A DNA stretch of 64,000 bases. Source: Streptomyces seoulensis. GTDB taxonomy: Bacteria > Actinomycetota > Actinomycetes > Streptomycetales > Streptomycetaceae. This document shows positions 8,766 through 17,891 of this stretch, piece by piece (the stretch's first letter is position 1; every line of letters begins with the position of its first letter). The notes below the pieces were generated by a model. The model searched no databases, was not told the DNA's origin, and saw only the letters and a program-made list of their open reading frames with translations. A program made the position numbers and the translations under genes. Where the stretch lies: the NCBI GenBank assembly GCA_013364255.1, contig CP054936.1, forward strand, positions 4,990,853-5,054,852. The letters are read 5' to 3'.

Positions 8766-10274
8766 CTAGTAGGAGAAGGCCATCGGCTTGTCGGCGTCAC
8801 GGAGGTCGCCGCCGATCCTGGTGGGCGGGTTGAGGTCGGCCTCCGTGAGTTCGGGCGGGCCGGCCTTGACGTACTTCACGAGCAGCTTGACCTCGACGAC
8901 GGCGAGGATGGCGTAGAGCGCCGTGAAGACGGCGATGGAGATGAGGACCTCGCCCTGGGAGACGCCGGGGGAGACCGCCTGCCGGGTCTGGAGCACGCCG
9001 TAGACGGCCCACGGCTGGCGGCCCATCTCGGTGAAGATCCAGCCCCAGGAGTTGGCGATCAGCGGGAAGGCCAGCGTCCAGACGGCGATCCGCCAGTACC
9101 ACGTGGTCAGCTGCGGTCCCAGCGCCTTGTTCTTGAACAGCACCAGGTGCGGCACCTCGTCCTCGCCGACGCGCAGGTGCTGCGGCAGCAGGAACTTCTT
9201 GCGGGTGAGCCAGAGTCCGGCCATGCCGATGGCGAAGGACGCCATGCCGAACCCGATCATCCAGCGGAAGCCCCAGAAGGTGACCGGGATGTTGGGCCGG
9301 TAGTCGCCGGGCCCGAACTTCTGCTGCTCGGCCTTGTTGACGTCGTTGATGCCGGGGACGTAGGAGCTGAAGTTGTCGTCCGCCAGGAAGGACAGCAGGC
9401 CGGGTATCTCGACGGCGACCGTGTTGTGGCCCTTCTCCACATTGCCGTAGGCGAAGATCGAGAAGGGAGCCGGCTTCTGGCCGTCCCACAGGGCCTCGGC
9501 GGAGGCCATCTTCATCGGCTGCTGCTTGAACATGACCTTGCCGAGGGTGTCGCCGCTGATCGCGGTGAGCATTCCGGCGATGACGACGGTGATCAGGCCG
9601 AGCCGCAGCGAGGTCTTCATCGTGCCCACGTGCTTCTTGCGGGCGAGGTGGTAGGCGGCGACGCCGACCATGAAGGCGCCGCCGGTCAGGAAGGACGCGG
9701 AGAGCGTGTGGAAGGCCTGGCTGAGCGCGGTGTTCTGGGTGAGGACCGCCCAGAAGTCGGTGAGCTCCGCGCGTCCCCTGGCCTTGTCGATCCGGTAGCC
9801 GACGGGGTGCTGCATCCAGGAGTTGGCCGCCAGGATGAAGTACGCGGACAGGAGGGTGCCGATCGACACCATCCATATGCAGGCCAGGTGGATCCGCTTG
9901 GGCAGCTTGTCCCAGCCGAAGATCCACAGGCCGATGAAGGTGGACTCGAAGAAGAACGCGATCAGGGCCTCGAAGGCGAGCGGGGCCCCGAAGATGTCGC
10001 CGACGAAGCGCGAGTAGTCCGACCAGTTCATGCCGAACTGGAACTCCTGCACGATGCCGGTGACCACGCCCATGGCGATGTTGATCAGGAAGAGCTTGCC
10101 CCAGAACTTGGTGGCCCTGAGGTACTTCTCCTTCTCCGTACGCACCCATGCGGTCTGCAGCCCGGCCGTCAGCGCGGCCAGGGAGATCGTCAGGGGGACG
10201 AACAGGAAGTGGTAGACGGTCGTGATGCCGAACTGCCAGCGCGCCAGCGTCTCCGGCGCCAAAGCCAGGTTCAC
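8766..10274 (-). CDS. cydA: Cytochrome bd oxidase subunit I
   Basis: CydA carries the three haems and the quinol site of the bd oxidase. The product has 502 residues, in the short Q-loop size class. Visible landmarks are the N-terminal haem b595 histidine in WQFGITTVYHFLFVPLTI, the EALIAFFFESTFIGLW helix, NSWMQHPVGY, and the conserved GRQPWAVYGVLQT near residue 430. The GTG start has AAGGAG upstream. It is the first gene of cydA-cydB-cydDC and lies downstream of a perfect Rex operator, so NADH-responsive control under low oxygen is expected. Confidence 0.97.
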   Translation of the reverse strand: MNLALAPETLARWQFGITTVYHFLFVPLTISLAALTAGLQTAWVRTEKEKYLRATKFWGKLFLINIAMGVVTGIVQEFQFGMNWSDYSRFVGDIFGAPLAFEALIAFFFESTFIGLWIFGWDKLPKRIHLACIWMVSIGTLLSAYFILAANSWMQHPVGYRIDKARGRAELTDFWAVLTQNTALSQAFHTLSASFLTGGAFMVGVAAYHLARKKHVGTMKTSLRLGLITVVIAGMLTAISGDTLGKVMFKQQPMKMASAEALWDGQKPAPFSIFAYGNVEKGHNTVAVEIPGLLSFLADDNFSSYVPGINDVNKAEQQKFGPGDYRPNIPVTFWGFRWMIGFGMASFAIGMAGLWLTRKKFLLPQHLRVGEDEVPHLVLFKNKALGPQLTTWYWRIAVWTLAFPLIANSWGWIFTEMGRQPWAVYGVLQTRQAVSPGVSQGEVLISIAVFTALYAILAVVEVKLLVKYVKAGPPELTEADLNPPTRIGGDLRDADKPMAFSY

Positions 10275-10354
10275 GTCGTCACTCTCCTTACGTCGTCGTG
10301 GTCACGACGGCGGTTTGCCCTGACGTGTCCTGCACAACAGGGCAGCAATCGGAC

Positions 10355-10386
10355 TTGCTTGTGAACGCGTTCACATTCACAAGCAA
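10355..10386. promoter_or_regulatory. Rex operator of the cyd genes with an overlapping second inverted repeat
   Basis: TGTGAACGCGTTCACA at 10360-10375 is a perfect palindrome matching the known Streptomyces Rex operator (ROP). A wider inverted repeat, TTGCTTGTGAA (10355-10365) and TTCACAAGCAA (10376-10386), overlaps it with its centre shifted by three bases, giving three half-sites. It lies about 90 bases upstream of the cydA start. Rex represses cyd genes when NADH/NAD+ is low. Confidence 0.92.
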
Positions 10387-10459
10387 TTATGACGTACTGA
10401 TTTTGGCCGTGTCACCGGGGGTGCCCCCTCCGCCGCGAAGGCGACCTCTTGGCAAGAAC

Positions 10460-10476
10460 TTCAACAACTTGTTGAA
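10460..10476. promoter_or_regulatory. 17-bp palindrome upstream of the cyclophilin-like gene
   Basis: TTCAACAA and TTGTTGAA flank a single C, ten bases before the proposed ATG. The symmetric AT-rich form resembles MarR/OhrR-type operators, but no such regulator gene is adjacent. Confidence 0.5.
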
Positions 10477-10485
10477 TTGCACGCC

Positions 10486-10860
10486 ATGCAGATACGGATC
10501 TCCTGGCCCGCCGACCGGATCACCGCGACCCTCGACGACACCCCCACCGCACGCGCTCTCCTCAGGGAGCTGCCGCTGGCCTCCTCCGCCCATACCTGGG
10601 GCGAAGAGGTCTACTTCGACACCGGCGTCACGGTTCCACGTGAAACGGACGCCCGGCAGGTCGTCGAACCCGGCACCGTGGCCTTCTGGACCGACGGCGA
10701 CGCCCTCGCCCTCCCCTACGGCCCCACACCGATCTCACGCGGCGACGAGTGCCGCCTGGCCAGTCCGTGCAACGTCCTCGGCCGGATCGACGGCGATCCG
10801 CGCCGGCTGGCCTCCGTCCGCGCCGGCGACCCGGTGCGCGTGGAGCTCGTCGACGACTGA
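10486..10860 (+). CDS. Cyclophilin-like fold protein (TM1367/DUF369-type)
   Basis: This is a 124-residue protein of the small cyclophilin-like barrel family typified by TM1367. Members keep the fold of peptidyl-prolyl isomerases but their activity is not established. The sequence starts MQIRISWPADRITATLDDTPTARALLRELP, then WGEEVYFDTG, PGTVAFWTDGDALALPYGPTPIS and NVLGRIDGD, which is the usual order of conserved stretches. ATG 10486 has no good Shine-Dalgarno sequence. A parS variant lies in the coding region and encodes Val-Pro-Arg-Glu-Thr. Confidence 0.78.
   Translation: MQIRISWPADRITATLDDTPTARALLRELPLASSAHTWGEEVYFDTGVTVPRETDARQVVEPGTVAFWTDGDALALPYGPTPISRGDECRLASPCNVLGRIDGDPRRLASVRAGDPVRVELVDD
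10633..10646. other. parS: parS variant (one mismatch) inside a coding region
   Basis: GTTCCACGTGAAAC differs from the consensus by a C at position 4. It lies inside the cyclophilin-like gene. Binding by ParB is likely but may be weaker. Confidence 0.7.
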
Positions 10861-10910
10861 GGGCCCGTCCGGCGGTGTGCGCACGGAGCGCACACCCGCC
10901 GAACGGGCCC
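10861..10910. terminator. Strong bidirectional terminator hairpin
   Basis: A stem of about 22 bp starts directly after the stop of the cyclophilin-like gene: GGGCCCGT at 10861 pairs with ACGGGCCC ending at 10910, and GGTGTGCGC pairs with GCGCACACC near the loop. The neighbours converge, so it serves both. Confidence 0.85.
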
Positions 10911-10931
10911 TCGAAGACCGCAAGGAACCGC

Positions 10932-12011
10932 TCACGCCTCCTTGCGGAACGCCTCGGCCGCCTTCAGGAAGATGTCGTTCGCCTCGGTCTCGCCGATGGT
11001 CACCCGCACACCCTCGCCCGCGAACGGCCTGATGACCACGCCCGCCTGCTCACACGCCTCGGCGAAGGCGACCGTGCGCTCCCCCAGCCGCAGCCACACG
11101 AAGTTGGCGTGGGTCTCGGGCACGGTCCAGCCCTGGGCGCGCAGCGTGTCGACCACGCGCGTGCGCTCGCACACGAGCGAGCCGACCCGGCCCAGCAGCT
11201 CGTCCTCGGCCCGCAGCGAGGCGACCGCCGCCTCCTGCGCCAGCTGGCTCACGCCGAACGGCACCGCGGTCTTGCGCAGCGCCGCCGCCACCGGCTCGTG
11301 GGCGATCGCGAAGCCCACCCGCAGCCCAGCCAGCCCGTACGCCTTGGAGAACGTGCGCAGCACACAGACGTTGGGCCGGTCGCGGTAGATCATCACGCCG
11401 TCCGGGACCTCGGCGTCGCGGATGAACTCGCGGTAGGCCTCGTCGAGCACGACCAGCACATCACCGGGCACCCGGTCGAGGAAGCGCTCCAGCTCCGCCC
11501 GCCGCACCACCGTGCCGGTCGGGTTGTTGGGGTTGCAGACGAAGATCAGCCGGGTGCGGTCGGTGATCGCGTCCGCCATCGCGTCCAGGTCGTGCACCTC
11601 GTCCGAGGTCAACGGCACCTTGACCGAGGTCGCCCCGCTGATCTGGGCGATGATCGGGTAGGCCTCGAACGAGCGCCAGGCGTAGATCACCTCGTCGCCG
11701 GGGCCGCTGGTGGCCTGGATCAACTGCTGGGCGACGCCGACCGAACCGGTGCCGGTCGCCACGTGGGAGGCCGGCACCCCGAAGCGCTCGGCCAGTTCCT
11801 CGGTCAGGGCGGTGCACGCCATGTCCGGGTACCGGTTGAGGTCGCAGGCGGCCGCCGTCACGGTCTCCATGACGCCGGGCAGCGGCGGGTAGGGGTTCTC
11901 GTTCGAGGACAGCTTGTACGCTGCCGGGCCGTCGGCCGCTGCAGGCTTTCCCGGCTTGTAGGTGGGGATACCCTCCAGCTCGGCGCGCAGCTTCGGGTTC
12001 TTCTCGCTCAC
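10932..12011 (-). CDS. hisC: Histidinol-phosphate aminotransferase family protein (HisC2-type)
   Basis: This is a PLP-dependent class I/II aminotransferase, 359 residues. It resembles HisC, which converts imidazole-acetol phosphate and glutamate to histidinol phosphate; stand-alone copies like this one can also act on phenylpyruvate. Landmarks are YKLSSNENPYPPLPGV near the N-terminus, GSVGVAQQLI, YAWRSFEAYP, FVCNPNNPTGTVV, VLDEAYREF and the PLP lysine in RTFSKAYGLAGLRVG. The C-terminus has GVVIRPFAGEGVRVTIG. The GTG at 12011 has a perfect AGGAGG seven bases upstream. It is not in a his operon here. Confidence 0.92.
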   Translation of the reverse strand: MSEKNPKLRAELEGIPTYKPGKPAAADGPAAYKLSSNENPYPPLPGVMETVTAAACDLNRYPDMACTALTEELAERFGVPASHVATGTGSVGVAQQLIQATSGPGDEVIYAWRSFEAYPIIAQISGATSVKVPLTSDEVHDLDAMADAITDRTRLIFVCNPNNPTGTVVRRAELERFLDRVPGDVLVVLDEAYREFIRDAEVPDGVMIYRDRPNVCVLRTFSKAYGLAGLRVGFAIAHEPVAAALRKTAVPFGVSQLAQEAAVASLRAEDELLGRVGSLVCERTRVVDTLRAQGWTVPETHANFVWLRLGERTVAFAEACEQAGVVIRPFAGEGVRVTIGETEANDIFLKAAEAFRKEA

Positions 12012-12470
12012 CGCAGTCCTCCTCGTGACCACACCGGCTTCCAATACTGCACACCCTATGAGGATTGGCCGCCGCTGCGAATGGGTCGGCGGCCCTCACT
12101 CCCGCCGGGGGCGCGGACGGTCTCGTCGGCGGGCGGGACTCGCGCGGCCGGGTACCCGCGCACGTCGTGCGGACATCAGGGACATCGTCTGACGAAGAGG
12201 TGCAAATCAGGGGCGCACCATACATATATCTATGCGCCGGTGGCTTGCGCCGTGGCGCGCGTCCCCCATGAAGGTGAGTTGAGACCTCTTCGATACCTCG
12301 GAGGCTCGACAGGCACACACCTGCCACCGCATCACGTACTGCCGTGAGAACGACGAACAGGCTGCGTTTCTCAGGTACTTACACGCTTCTGACCATGCAG
12401 AAACGTGCCTGCCAATGTGTGCATATGCGTCCGCGCTACCCCACCGTATGAGCCCTACTATCGGCTCGCC
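12012..12470. other. Intergenic region between divergent hisC and the LacI-family gene
   Basis: These 459 bases contain no convincing gene. There is an inverted repeat GGCGCA / TGCGCC at 12212-12238 around an AT-rich core (CATACATATATCTATG), unusual in this GC-rich context, and a possible -10 TACTAT just upstream of the LacI-family start. The space is large enough for regulated promoters in both directions. Confidence 0.5.
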
Positions 12471-13583
12471 ATGACAGCAGCAGGGAAGCACCAGGTGAGC
12501 CGCGCGGAAACCTCACGGCGAGGCAGCCGGCCGGGCCGGGCGGGCATCAGAGACGTGGCCGCCGCCGCCGGAGTCTCCATCACGACCGTCTCCGACGCCC
12601 TCAACGGCAAGGGCAGACTCCCGGACGCCACCCGCCGCCATGTCCGCGAGGTGGCCGACCGGCTGGGGTACCGCCCCTCCGCCGCCGCCCGCACCCTCCG
12701 TACCGGCAAGTCGGGCCTCATCGGTCTGACCGTGACCACGTACGGGGATGAACCTTTCACCTTCACCGAGTTCGCGTACTTCGCCGAGATGGCCCGCGCC
12801 GCCACCTCGGCCGCGCTCGCCCGCGGCTACGCCCTCGTCATCCTCCCCGCGACCTCCCGCCACGACGTGTGGTCGAACGTCGCCCTGGACGGCACGGTCG
12901 TCATCGACCCCTCCGACCAGGACCCGGTCGTCAGCGAGCTGGTGCGGCAGGGGTTACCCGTGGTCAGCGACGGCCGTCCGGTCGGCGCGCTGCCCGTCAC
13001 CGCCTGGGTCGACAACGACCACGAGGCCGCCGTCCTCGGCATCCTCGACCACCTCGCCGAGGCCGGCGCCCGCCGCATCGGCCTGCTCACCGGCACCTCG
13101 ACCGACACGTACACCCACCTGTCGACCACCGCCTACCTGCACTGGTGCGAGCGTGTCGGCCAGGACCCGGTCTACGAGACCTACCCGGCCCACGACCCGT
13201 GCGCGGGCGCCGTCGCCGCCGACCGGCTGCTGGCCCGCCCGGACCGGCCCGACGCCGTCTACGGACTGTTCGACCCCAACGGCACCGACCTGCTCGCCGC
13301 CGCCCGCCGCTACGGGCTGCGCGTCCCCGACGACCTGCTGCTGGTGTGCTGCAGCGAGTCCACGGTGTACGCCAGCACCGAGCCGCCCATCACCACGCTC
13401 TCCCTGAAACCGCGCCGCATCGGCACGGCGGTCATCCAGCTCCTCATCGACGCCATCGAGGGAGTCGAGTCCGACCACCCGGTCGAGCAGGTGATACCGA
13501 CCGAGCTGATCGTGCGCACCTCGTCCCAGCGTCGCCCGCCGCGCACGACGGTCAGCCCGCCACGCGCGCCGGAGGGACGGTAG
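12471..13583 (+). CDS. LacI-family transcriptional regulator with a TTA codon
   Basis: The 370-residue protein has an N-terminal helix-turn-helix (IRDVAAAAGVSITTVSDALNG, residues 26-46) and a periplasmic-binding-protein-like effector domain with DGTVVIDPSD, DNDHEAAVLGILDHL, YGLFDPNGTDLL and EPPITTLSLKPRRIG. Such proteins repress sugar or metabolite genes and release on ligand binding. The ligand is unknown. Codon 162 is TTA (12954-12956), so translation should depend on the bldA tRNA and rise late in development. ATG 12471 follows TACTAT by nine bases; GTG 12495 is an alternative start. Confidence 0.9.
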   Translation: MTAAGKHQVSRAETSRRGSRPGRAGIRDVAAAAGVSITTVSDALNGKGRLPDATRRHVREVADRLGYRPSAAARTLRTGKSGLIGLTVTTYGDEPFTFTEFAYFAEMARAATSAALARGYALVILPATSRHDVWSNVALDGTVVIDPSDQDPVVSELVRQGLPVVSDGRPVGALPVTAWVDNDHEAAVLGILDHLAEAGARRIGLLTGTSTDTYTHLSTTAYLHWCERVGQDPVYETYPAHDPCAGAVAADRLLARPDRPDAVYGLFDPNGTDLLAAARRYGLRVPDDLLLVCCSESTVYASTEPPITTLSLKPRRIGTAVIQLLIDAIEGVESDHPVEQVIPTELIVRTSSQRRPPRTTVSPPRAPEGR

Positions 13584-13781
13584 GGACAGCCGGCCGCGAG
13601 CGCGCCGAAGACTGCCCAATCGGGGCGAAAGCCGCGGTGAACCTGAGTCCTGTTCCGATTCACCACCCCTGGGTCATCACATGGCGCGATCCGCATTCCT
13701 ATGATGGGCGCACGACACCGCGGGCCGCTGCGACCAGGCAGTCCGAAGCGGTGCAGATGCGGCGCGATGGTGGAGGGGTCG

Positions 13782-14882
13782 ATGACTCAGGGGGCCGGTC
13801 AGGGACCCGAGGTGGAGCGGACGGCGACGTTGCGTGACTTCCGCGTGCCCGCGTATGTGAACGAGACCGGCCCGTACGCCCACGGCAGCCGTGCGGCCGA
13901 GACCGCGGCGCCGGCCGAGCCCGGCTACCCGGCGGCCCCGGAGGGCTACCCGGACGGGTACACGCCGACCGAGCGTGACCTGCCCGTCATCCACCGCGGC
14001 GACACGCTCCAGGTGAACACGGCCCCGGCGGCCGCGCCGGCCGTGCAGCAGCCCGCCACCGGACCCGGCCCGCTGTTCGTCGTCGGCGATGTGCACGGCT
14101 ATCTCGACGAGCTGGTCGCCGCCCTCCAGGCGCAGGGCCTCGTCGACGCCGCGGGCCAGTGGTGCGCGGGCACCGCACGGCTGTGGTTCCTCGGCGACTT
14201 CACCGACCGCGGTCCGGACGGCATCGGCGTCATCGACCTGGTGATGCGGCTGTCCGCCGAGGCGGCCGCGGCCGGCGGCTACTGCAAGGCGCTCATGGGC
14301 AACCACGAGCTGCTGCTCCTCGGCGCCCGGCGGTTCGGCGACACCCCCGTCAACTCCGGCGCGGGCACCGCCACCTTCCAGGCGGCCTGGCTGCTCAACG
14401 GCGGCCAGAAGTCCGACATGGACCGCCTCCAGGACCACCACCTGCAATGGATGGCCCGCCTCGACGCGATCGAGGAGGTCGACGGCTATCTGCTCGTGCA
14501 CTCCGACACCACCGCCTATCTCGACTACGGCCGCTCGATCGAAGAGGTCAACGACACCGTCCGCGAGGCGCTCACCCGCAACGACGCGGACGAGGTGTGG
14601 GACCTGTTCCGCAAGTTCACCAAGCGCTTCTCCTTCCGTGACGAGGGCGGCGCCGACGCCGTGCGCTCCCTGCTCGATACGTACGGCGGCACCCGCATCG
14701 TTCACGGCCACAGCCCGATTCCCTATCTGCTGGGCGAAGTCGGCTCCGAGGAGGGCGACGACTCGACCGGGCCCGTGGTGGAGGGACCGCACGTCTACGC
14801 CGACGGGCTGGCCATCGCGATGGACGGCGGCGTGACCATGGCCGGGAAGCTGCTGGTCCAGCAACTGCCGCTGGACGGCTGA
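13782..14882 (+). CDS. Metallophosphatase (PPP/ApaH-like)
   Basis: This is a calcineurin-like metallophosphoesterase of 366 residues. The catalytic motifs appear in order: GDVHG near residue 103, GDFTDRGPDG, GNHELLLL, a histidine in LLVHSDTTAYLD and VHGHSPIPYLL. They would bind two metal ions. The first 95 residues are Pro/Ala/Gly-rich and probably disordered. Relatives act as protein phosphatases or on dinucleoside polyphosphates; which applies here cannot be told. The ATG has GGAGGGG five bases upstream. A possible TATGAT -10 lies at 13700-13705. Confidence 0.88.
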   Translation: MTQGAGQGPEVERTATLRDFRVPAYVNETGPYAHGSRAAETAAPAEPGYPAAPEGYPDGYTPTERDLPVIHRGDTLQVNTAPAAAPAVQQPATGPGPLFVVGDVHGYLDELVAALQAQGLVDAAGQWCAGTARLWFLGDFTDRGPDGIGVIDLVMRLSAEAAAAGGYCKALMGNHELLLLGARRFGDTPVNSGAGTATFQAAWLLNGGQKSDMDRLQDHHLQWMARLDAIEEVDGYLLVHSDTTAYLDYGRSIEEVNDTVREALTRNDADEVWDLFRKFTKRFSFRDEGGADAVRSLLDTYGGTRIVHGHSPIPYLLGEVGSEEGDDSTGPVVEGPHVYADGLAIAMDGGVTMAGKLLVQQLPLDG

Positions 14883-14906
14883 GCGTTCACCGCACCCTCG
14901 CTCCAC

Positions 14907-14933
14907 GCGTGCCGGCCGATCCGGCCGGCACGC
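14907..14933 (+). terminator. Terminator hairpin after the metallophosphatase gene
   Basis: GCGTGCCGGCC and GGCCGGCACGC (11-bp perfect stem, five-base loop) are followed by the AT-rich AATTTGT. Confidence 0.85.
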
Positions 14934-15071
14934 AATTTGTGGAAACCCCCTGTCACCGCGCGCCGTCGCGGCTCTACCATCGGCTTATCCGTAGCAGGCT
15001 CCCCTCCGTTTCTGCCCGACGGCTCGTCGCCATGCGAGCCCCCAAGCCCTACGGAGCATCGGGGGATGCAC

Positions 15072-15902
15072 ATGAACAGCGTTCCGCAGTACCTGCTGAG
15101 CGAGGATCGCCAGGAATTCGAGCGGATCCTTGATGAGGCGCTGCGCTCCGCCCCACACCGCCCGGAACTCGCCGCCATCGGAAAGCGGCTCACCACCGAG
15201 CAGTTGCGCACCATGGCGCTCGGCGCCACGGCCCTCATCACGGCGGCCGCCGCGGACGAGTACCAGCACTACGTGAAGACCCGTGAGGAACTGCGCCGGC
15301 CGGCGCCCACCGCCCCGTCCGTCCTGGACACCGGCGCGGCGGAGCCGGGCACGGTCACGGCGGCCGCCGGGGCGGCCGGCGCGGGCGCGGGGGCCGTCGT
15401 CGCGGTGCTCGCCCCGGTCCTCGCCGGGATAGCGGCGACCGTCTTCCTGCTCGTCGGCTATCTGCTGAAGATGCTCGACCCGGCGCCCGCCTTCGCCCGG
15501 ACGATGATCACCGCCGGCTGGGTGTTCGGCGCGGTGACCGCGGCCTCGATCGTGGTCGCCGGCGCCGGACTGCTGATCGCGGCCCTGCGCAACCGGTCCT
15601 CGACCGAGTACGGCGGCCACGGCGGCCTCCCCGAAGAGGTCGGCCAGGCCAGGGAGGCGTGGCGCGACGCGCTGCTCGAACGCGGCATCGTGCCGTTCCT
15701 GCACGCGGCGCTGGCCGCTCCGGGCGCGGTCGTCCCGCGCCGCACCACCACGGCGGCGCCGGGCGACCGCATCCCGCACCTCGGATACGGCCGCCCGGGA
15801 TTCAGCAGCCCCGACGAAGGGGCGCCGACCGCTCGTCCCCGCTTCACCAGTCCGGACTTCAGCAGCCCGGACTTCGGCGGACCGGAGCACCGGCCGGAGT
15901 AG
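15072..15902 (+). CDS. Membrane protein of unknown function, about 276 residues
   Basis: I do not recognise a named family. The N-terminal 70 residues are soluble and charged (EDRQEFERILDEALRSAPHRPELAAIGKRL). Two or three membrane segments follow: an Ala/Gly-rich stretch near residues 100-130 (VVAVLAPVLAGIAATVFLLVGYLL) and another near 145-175. The C-terminal 100 residues are hydrophilic and end in repeats of the type FSSPDFG. Gene length and codon use are normal. GGGGG lies six bases before ATG 15072; ATG 15066 is two codons upstream. It converges on thiC. Confidence 0.75.
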   Translation: MNSVPQYLLSEDRQEFERILDEALRSAPHRPELAAIGKRLTTEQLRTMALGATALITAAAADEYQHYVKTREELRRPAPTAPSVLDTGAAEPGTVTAAAGAAGAGAGAVVAVLAPVLAGIAATVFLLVGYLLKMLDPAPAFARTMITAGWVFGAVTAASIVVAGAGLLIAALRNRSSTEYGGHGGLPEEVGQAREAWRDALLERGIVPFLHAALAAPGAVVPRRTTTAAPGDRIPHLGYGRPGFSSPDEGAPTARPRFTSPDFSSPDFGGPEHRPE

Positions 15903-15931
15903 CCGCCGCGCCGGGGCCGGCTGTGCGGCCA

Positions 15932-15954
15932 CCCGGGGGCCCCGAGCCCCCGGG
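15932..15954. terminator. Bidirectional terminator hairpin between the membrane protein gene and thiC
   Basis: CCCGGGGGC and GCCCCCGGG with a five-base loop lie between convergent stops, with further GC-rich complementarity outside this stem. Confidence 0.75.
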
Positions 15955-15977
15955 CGCCGCCCGGCCCCGTGCCGCGC

Positions 15978-17798
15978 TCACTCGGCCAGCGGCAGGTACA
16001 CCCGGTTCCCGCTCGCGGCGAACTCCTTCGACTTCTGCAGCATGCCTTCGGCGACCTCCTCGGCGGAGACCCCGTCCGCCGCCTTGCCGCCGAACCGTTC
16101 CGTGATGCTCTGGCTGATCTTCATCGAGCAGAACTTCGGACCGCACATCGAGCAGAAGTGCGCCGTCTTGGCCGGCTCCGCCGGAAGCGTCTCGTCATGG
16201 AACTCCCGTGCCGTGTCCGGGTCGAGCGCCAGATTGAACTGGTCCTCCCACCGGAACTCGAAGCGGGCGTCGGACAGCGCGTCGTCCCACTCCTGCGCGC
16301 CCGGGTGCCCCTTGGCGAGGTCCGCCGCGTGCGCGGCGATCTTGTAGGTGATCACGCCGGTCTTGACGTCGTCCCGGTTGGGCAGTCCCAGGTGCTCCTT
16401 GGGCGTGACGTAGCAGAGCATCGCCGTGCCCCACCACGCGATCATCGCCGCGCCGATGCCGGAGGTGATGTGGTCGTACGCCGGAGCGACGTCCGTCGTC
16501 AGCGGACCGAGCGTGTAGAACGGGGCCTCGTCGCAGATCTCCTGCTGGAGGTCGATGTTCTCCTTGATCTTGTGCATCGGGACGTGTCCCGGGCCCTCGA
16601 TCATGGTCTGCACGTCGAACCGCTGCGCGATCCGGTTTAGTTCCCCGAGCGTCCGCAGCTCCGCGAACTGCGCCGCGTCGTTGGCGTCCGCGATCGAGCC
16701 CGGCCTCAGACCGTCGCCGAGGGAGTACGTGACGTCGTAGGCGGCGAGGATCTCGCAGAGCTCCTCGAAGTTCTCGTACAGGAACGACTCCTGGTGGTGC
16801 GCGAGGCACCATGCCGCCATGATCGAGCCGCCGCGCGAGACGATGCCCGTCTTGCGGTTCGCCGTCAGCGGTACGTACGCCAGCCGCACACCGGCGTGGA
16901 CCGTCATGTAGTCCACCCCCTGCTCGGCCTGCTCGATGACCGTGTCCTTGTAGATCTCCCAGGTCAGCTCCTCGGCCCGGCCGTCGACCTTCTCCAGGGC
17001 CTGGTAGAGCGGAACCGTCCCGATGGGCACGGGGGAGTTGCGCAGCACCCACTCCCGGGTGGTGTGGATGTTGCGGCCGGTGGAGAGGTCCATGACCGTG
17101 TCGGCGCCCCAGCGGGTCGCCCAGGTCATCTTCTCGACCTCCTCCTCGATGGAGGAGGTCACCGCGGAGTTGCCGATGTTGGCGTTGACCTTCACCAGGA
17201 ATCGCTTGCCGATGATCATCGGTTCGATCTCCGGGTGGTTCACGTTGGCCGGCAGCACCGCGCGGCCCGCCGCGATCTCCTCGCGGACGACCTCGGGAGC
17301 GACGTTCTCCCGGACCGCCACGAACTCCATCTCCGGCGTGATCTCCCCGCGCCGCGCGTAGGCGAGCTGGGTCACCGCCCCGCCGCGGCCCCGGCGGGGC
17401 TGGCGCGGCCGGCCCGGGAACACCGCGTCGAGGTTGCGCAGACCGCCGCGCGGCGAGGTGTGCTTGATGCCGTCGTCCTCGGGACGGACGGGACGGCCCG
17501 CGTACTCCTCGGTGTCGCCGCGGGCGATGATCCAGTTCTCCCGCAGCGGCGACAGGCCCCTGCGGACGTCGGTCTCCACGAGTGGATCGGTGTACGGGCC
17601 CGACGTGTCGTACAACGTGACCGACTGCCCGTTGGTGAGGTGCACTTGACGGACCGGCACGCGCAGATCGGGGCGTGAGCCCTCGACGTACGCCTTGTGC
17701 CAGCCGATGGACTCGCCGGCCTCCCCGCGAGGAGCGGACTGCTCCCCGTCGCTGGACAACTGCGTGGAGGCAGGCGTGCGTGCGTCCTTGTTGGTCAT
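15978..17798 (-). CDS. thiC: Phosphomethylpyrimidine synthase ThiC
   Basis: ThiC is a radical SAM enzyme that rearranges aminoimidazole ribotide into hydroxymethylpyrimidine phosphate, the pyrimidine half of thiamine. The product has 606 residues, the usual length. Landmarks are the N-terminal VPVRQVHLTNG domain, NANIGNSAV, GADTVMDLSTG, NSPVPIGTVP, EGPGHVPMHKI, and the C-terminal cluster motif HFCSMCGPKFCSM, whose Cys-x2-Cys-x4-Cys binds the iron-sulfur cluster. ATG 17798 lies just after a TPP riboswitch, so thiamine pyrophosphate should repress it. Confidence 0.98.
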   Translation of the reverse strand: MTNKDARTPASTQLSSDGEQSAPRGEAGESIGWHKAYVEGSRPDLRVPVRQVHLTNGQSVTLYDTSGPYTDPLVETDVRRGLSPLRENWIIARGDTEEYAGRPVRPEDDGIKHTSPRGGLRNLDAVFPGRPRQPRRGRGGAVTQLAYARRGEITPEMEFVAVRENVAPEVVREEIAAGRAVLPANVNHPEIEPMIIGKRFLVKVNANIGNSAVTSSIEEEVEKMTWATRWGADTVMDLSTGRNIHTTREWVLRNSPVPIGTVPLYQALEKVDGRAEELTWEIYKDTVIEQAEQGVDYMTVHAGVRLAYVPLTANRKTGIVSRGGSIMAAWCLAHHQESFLYENFEELCEILAAYDVTYSLGDGLRPGSIADANDAAQFAELRTLGELNRIAQRFDVQTMIEGPGHVPMHKIKENIDLQQEICDEAPFYTLGPLTTDVAPAYDHITSGIGAAMIAWWGTAMLCYVTPKEHLGLPNRDDVKTGVITYKIAAHAADLAKGHPGAQEWDDALSDARFEFRWEDQFNLALDPDTAREFHDETLPAEPAKTAHFCSMCGPKFCSMKISQSITERFGGKAADGVSAEEVAEGMLQKSKEFAASGNRVYLPLAE

Positions 17799-17870
17799 GA
17801 GACCTACTCCCTACGCCGGCATTACCCGGTAACAGGTTCGGCGGTCGACGCAGCGGTTCCCGTCCGGCAG

Positions 17871-17884
17871 GTTTCACGTGAAAC
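17871..17884. other. parS: parS site inside the thiC TPP riboswitch
   Basis: A perfect GTTTCACGTGAAAC lies in the variable segment between the two conserved halves of the riboswitch. Confidence 0.9.
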
Positions 17885-17891
17885 ACCGTTG

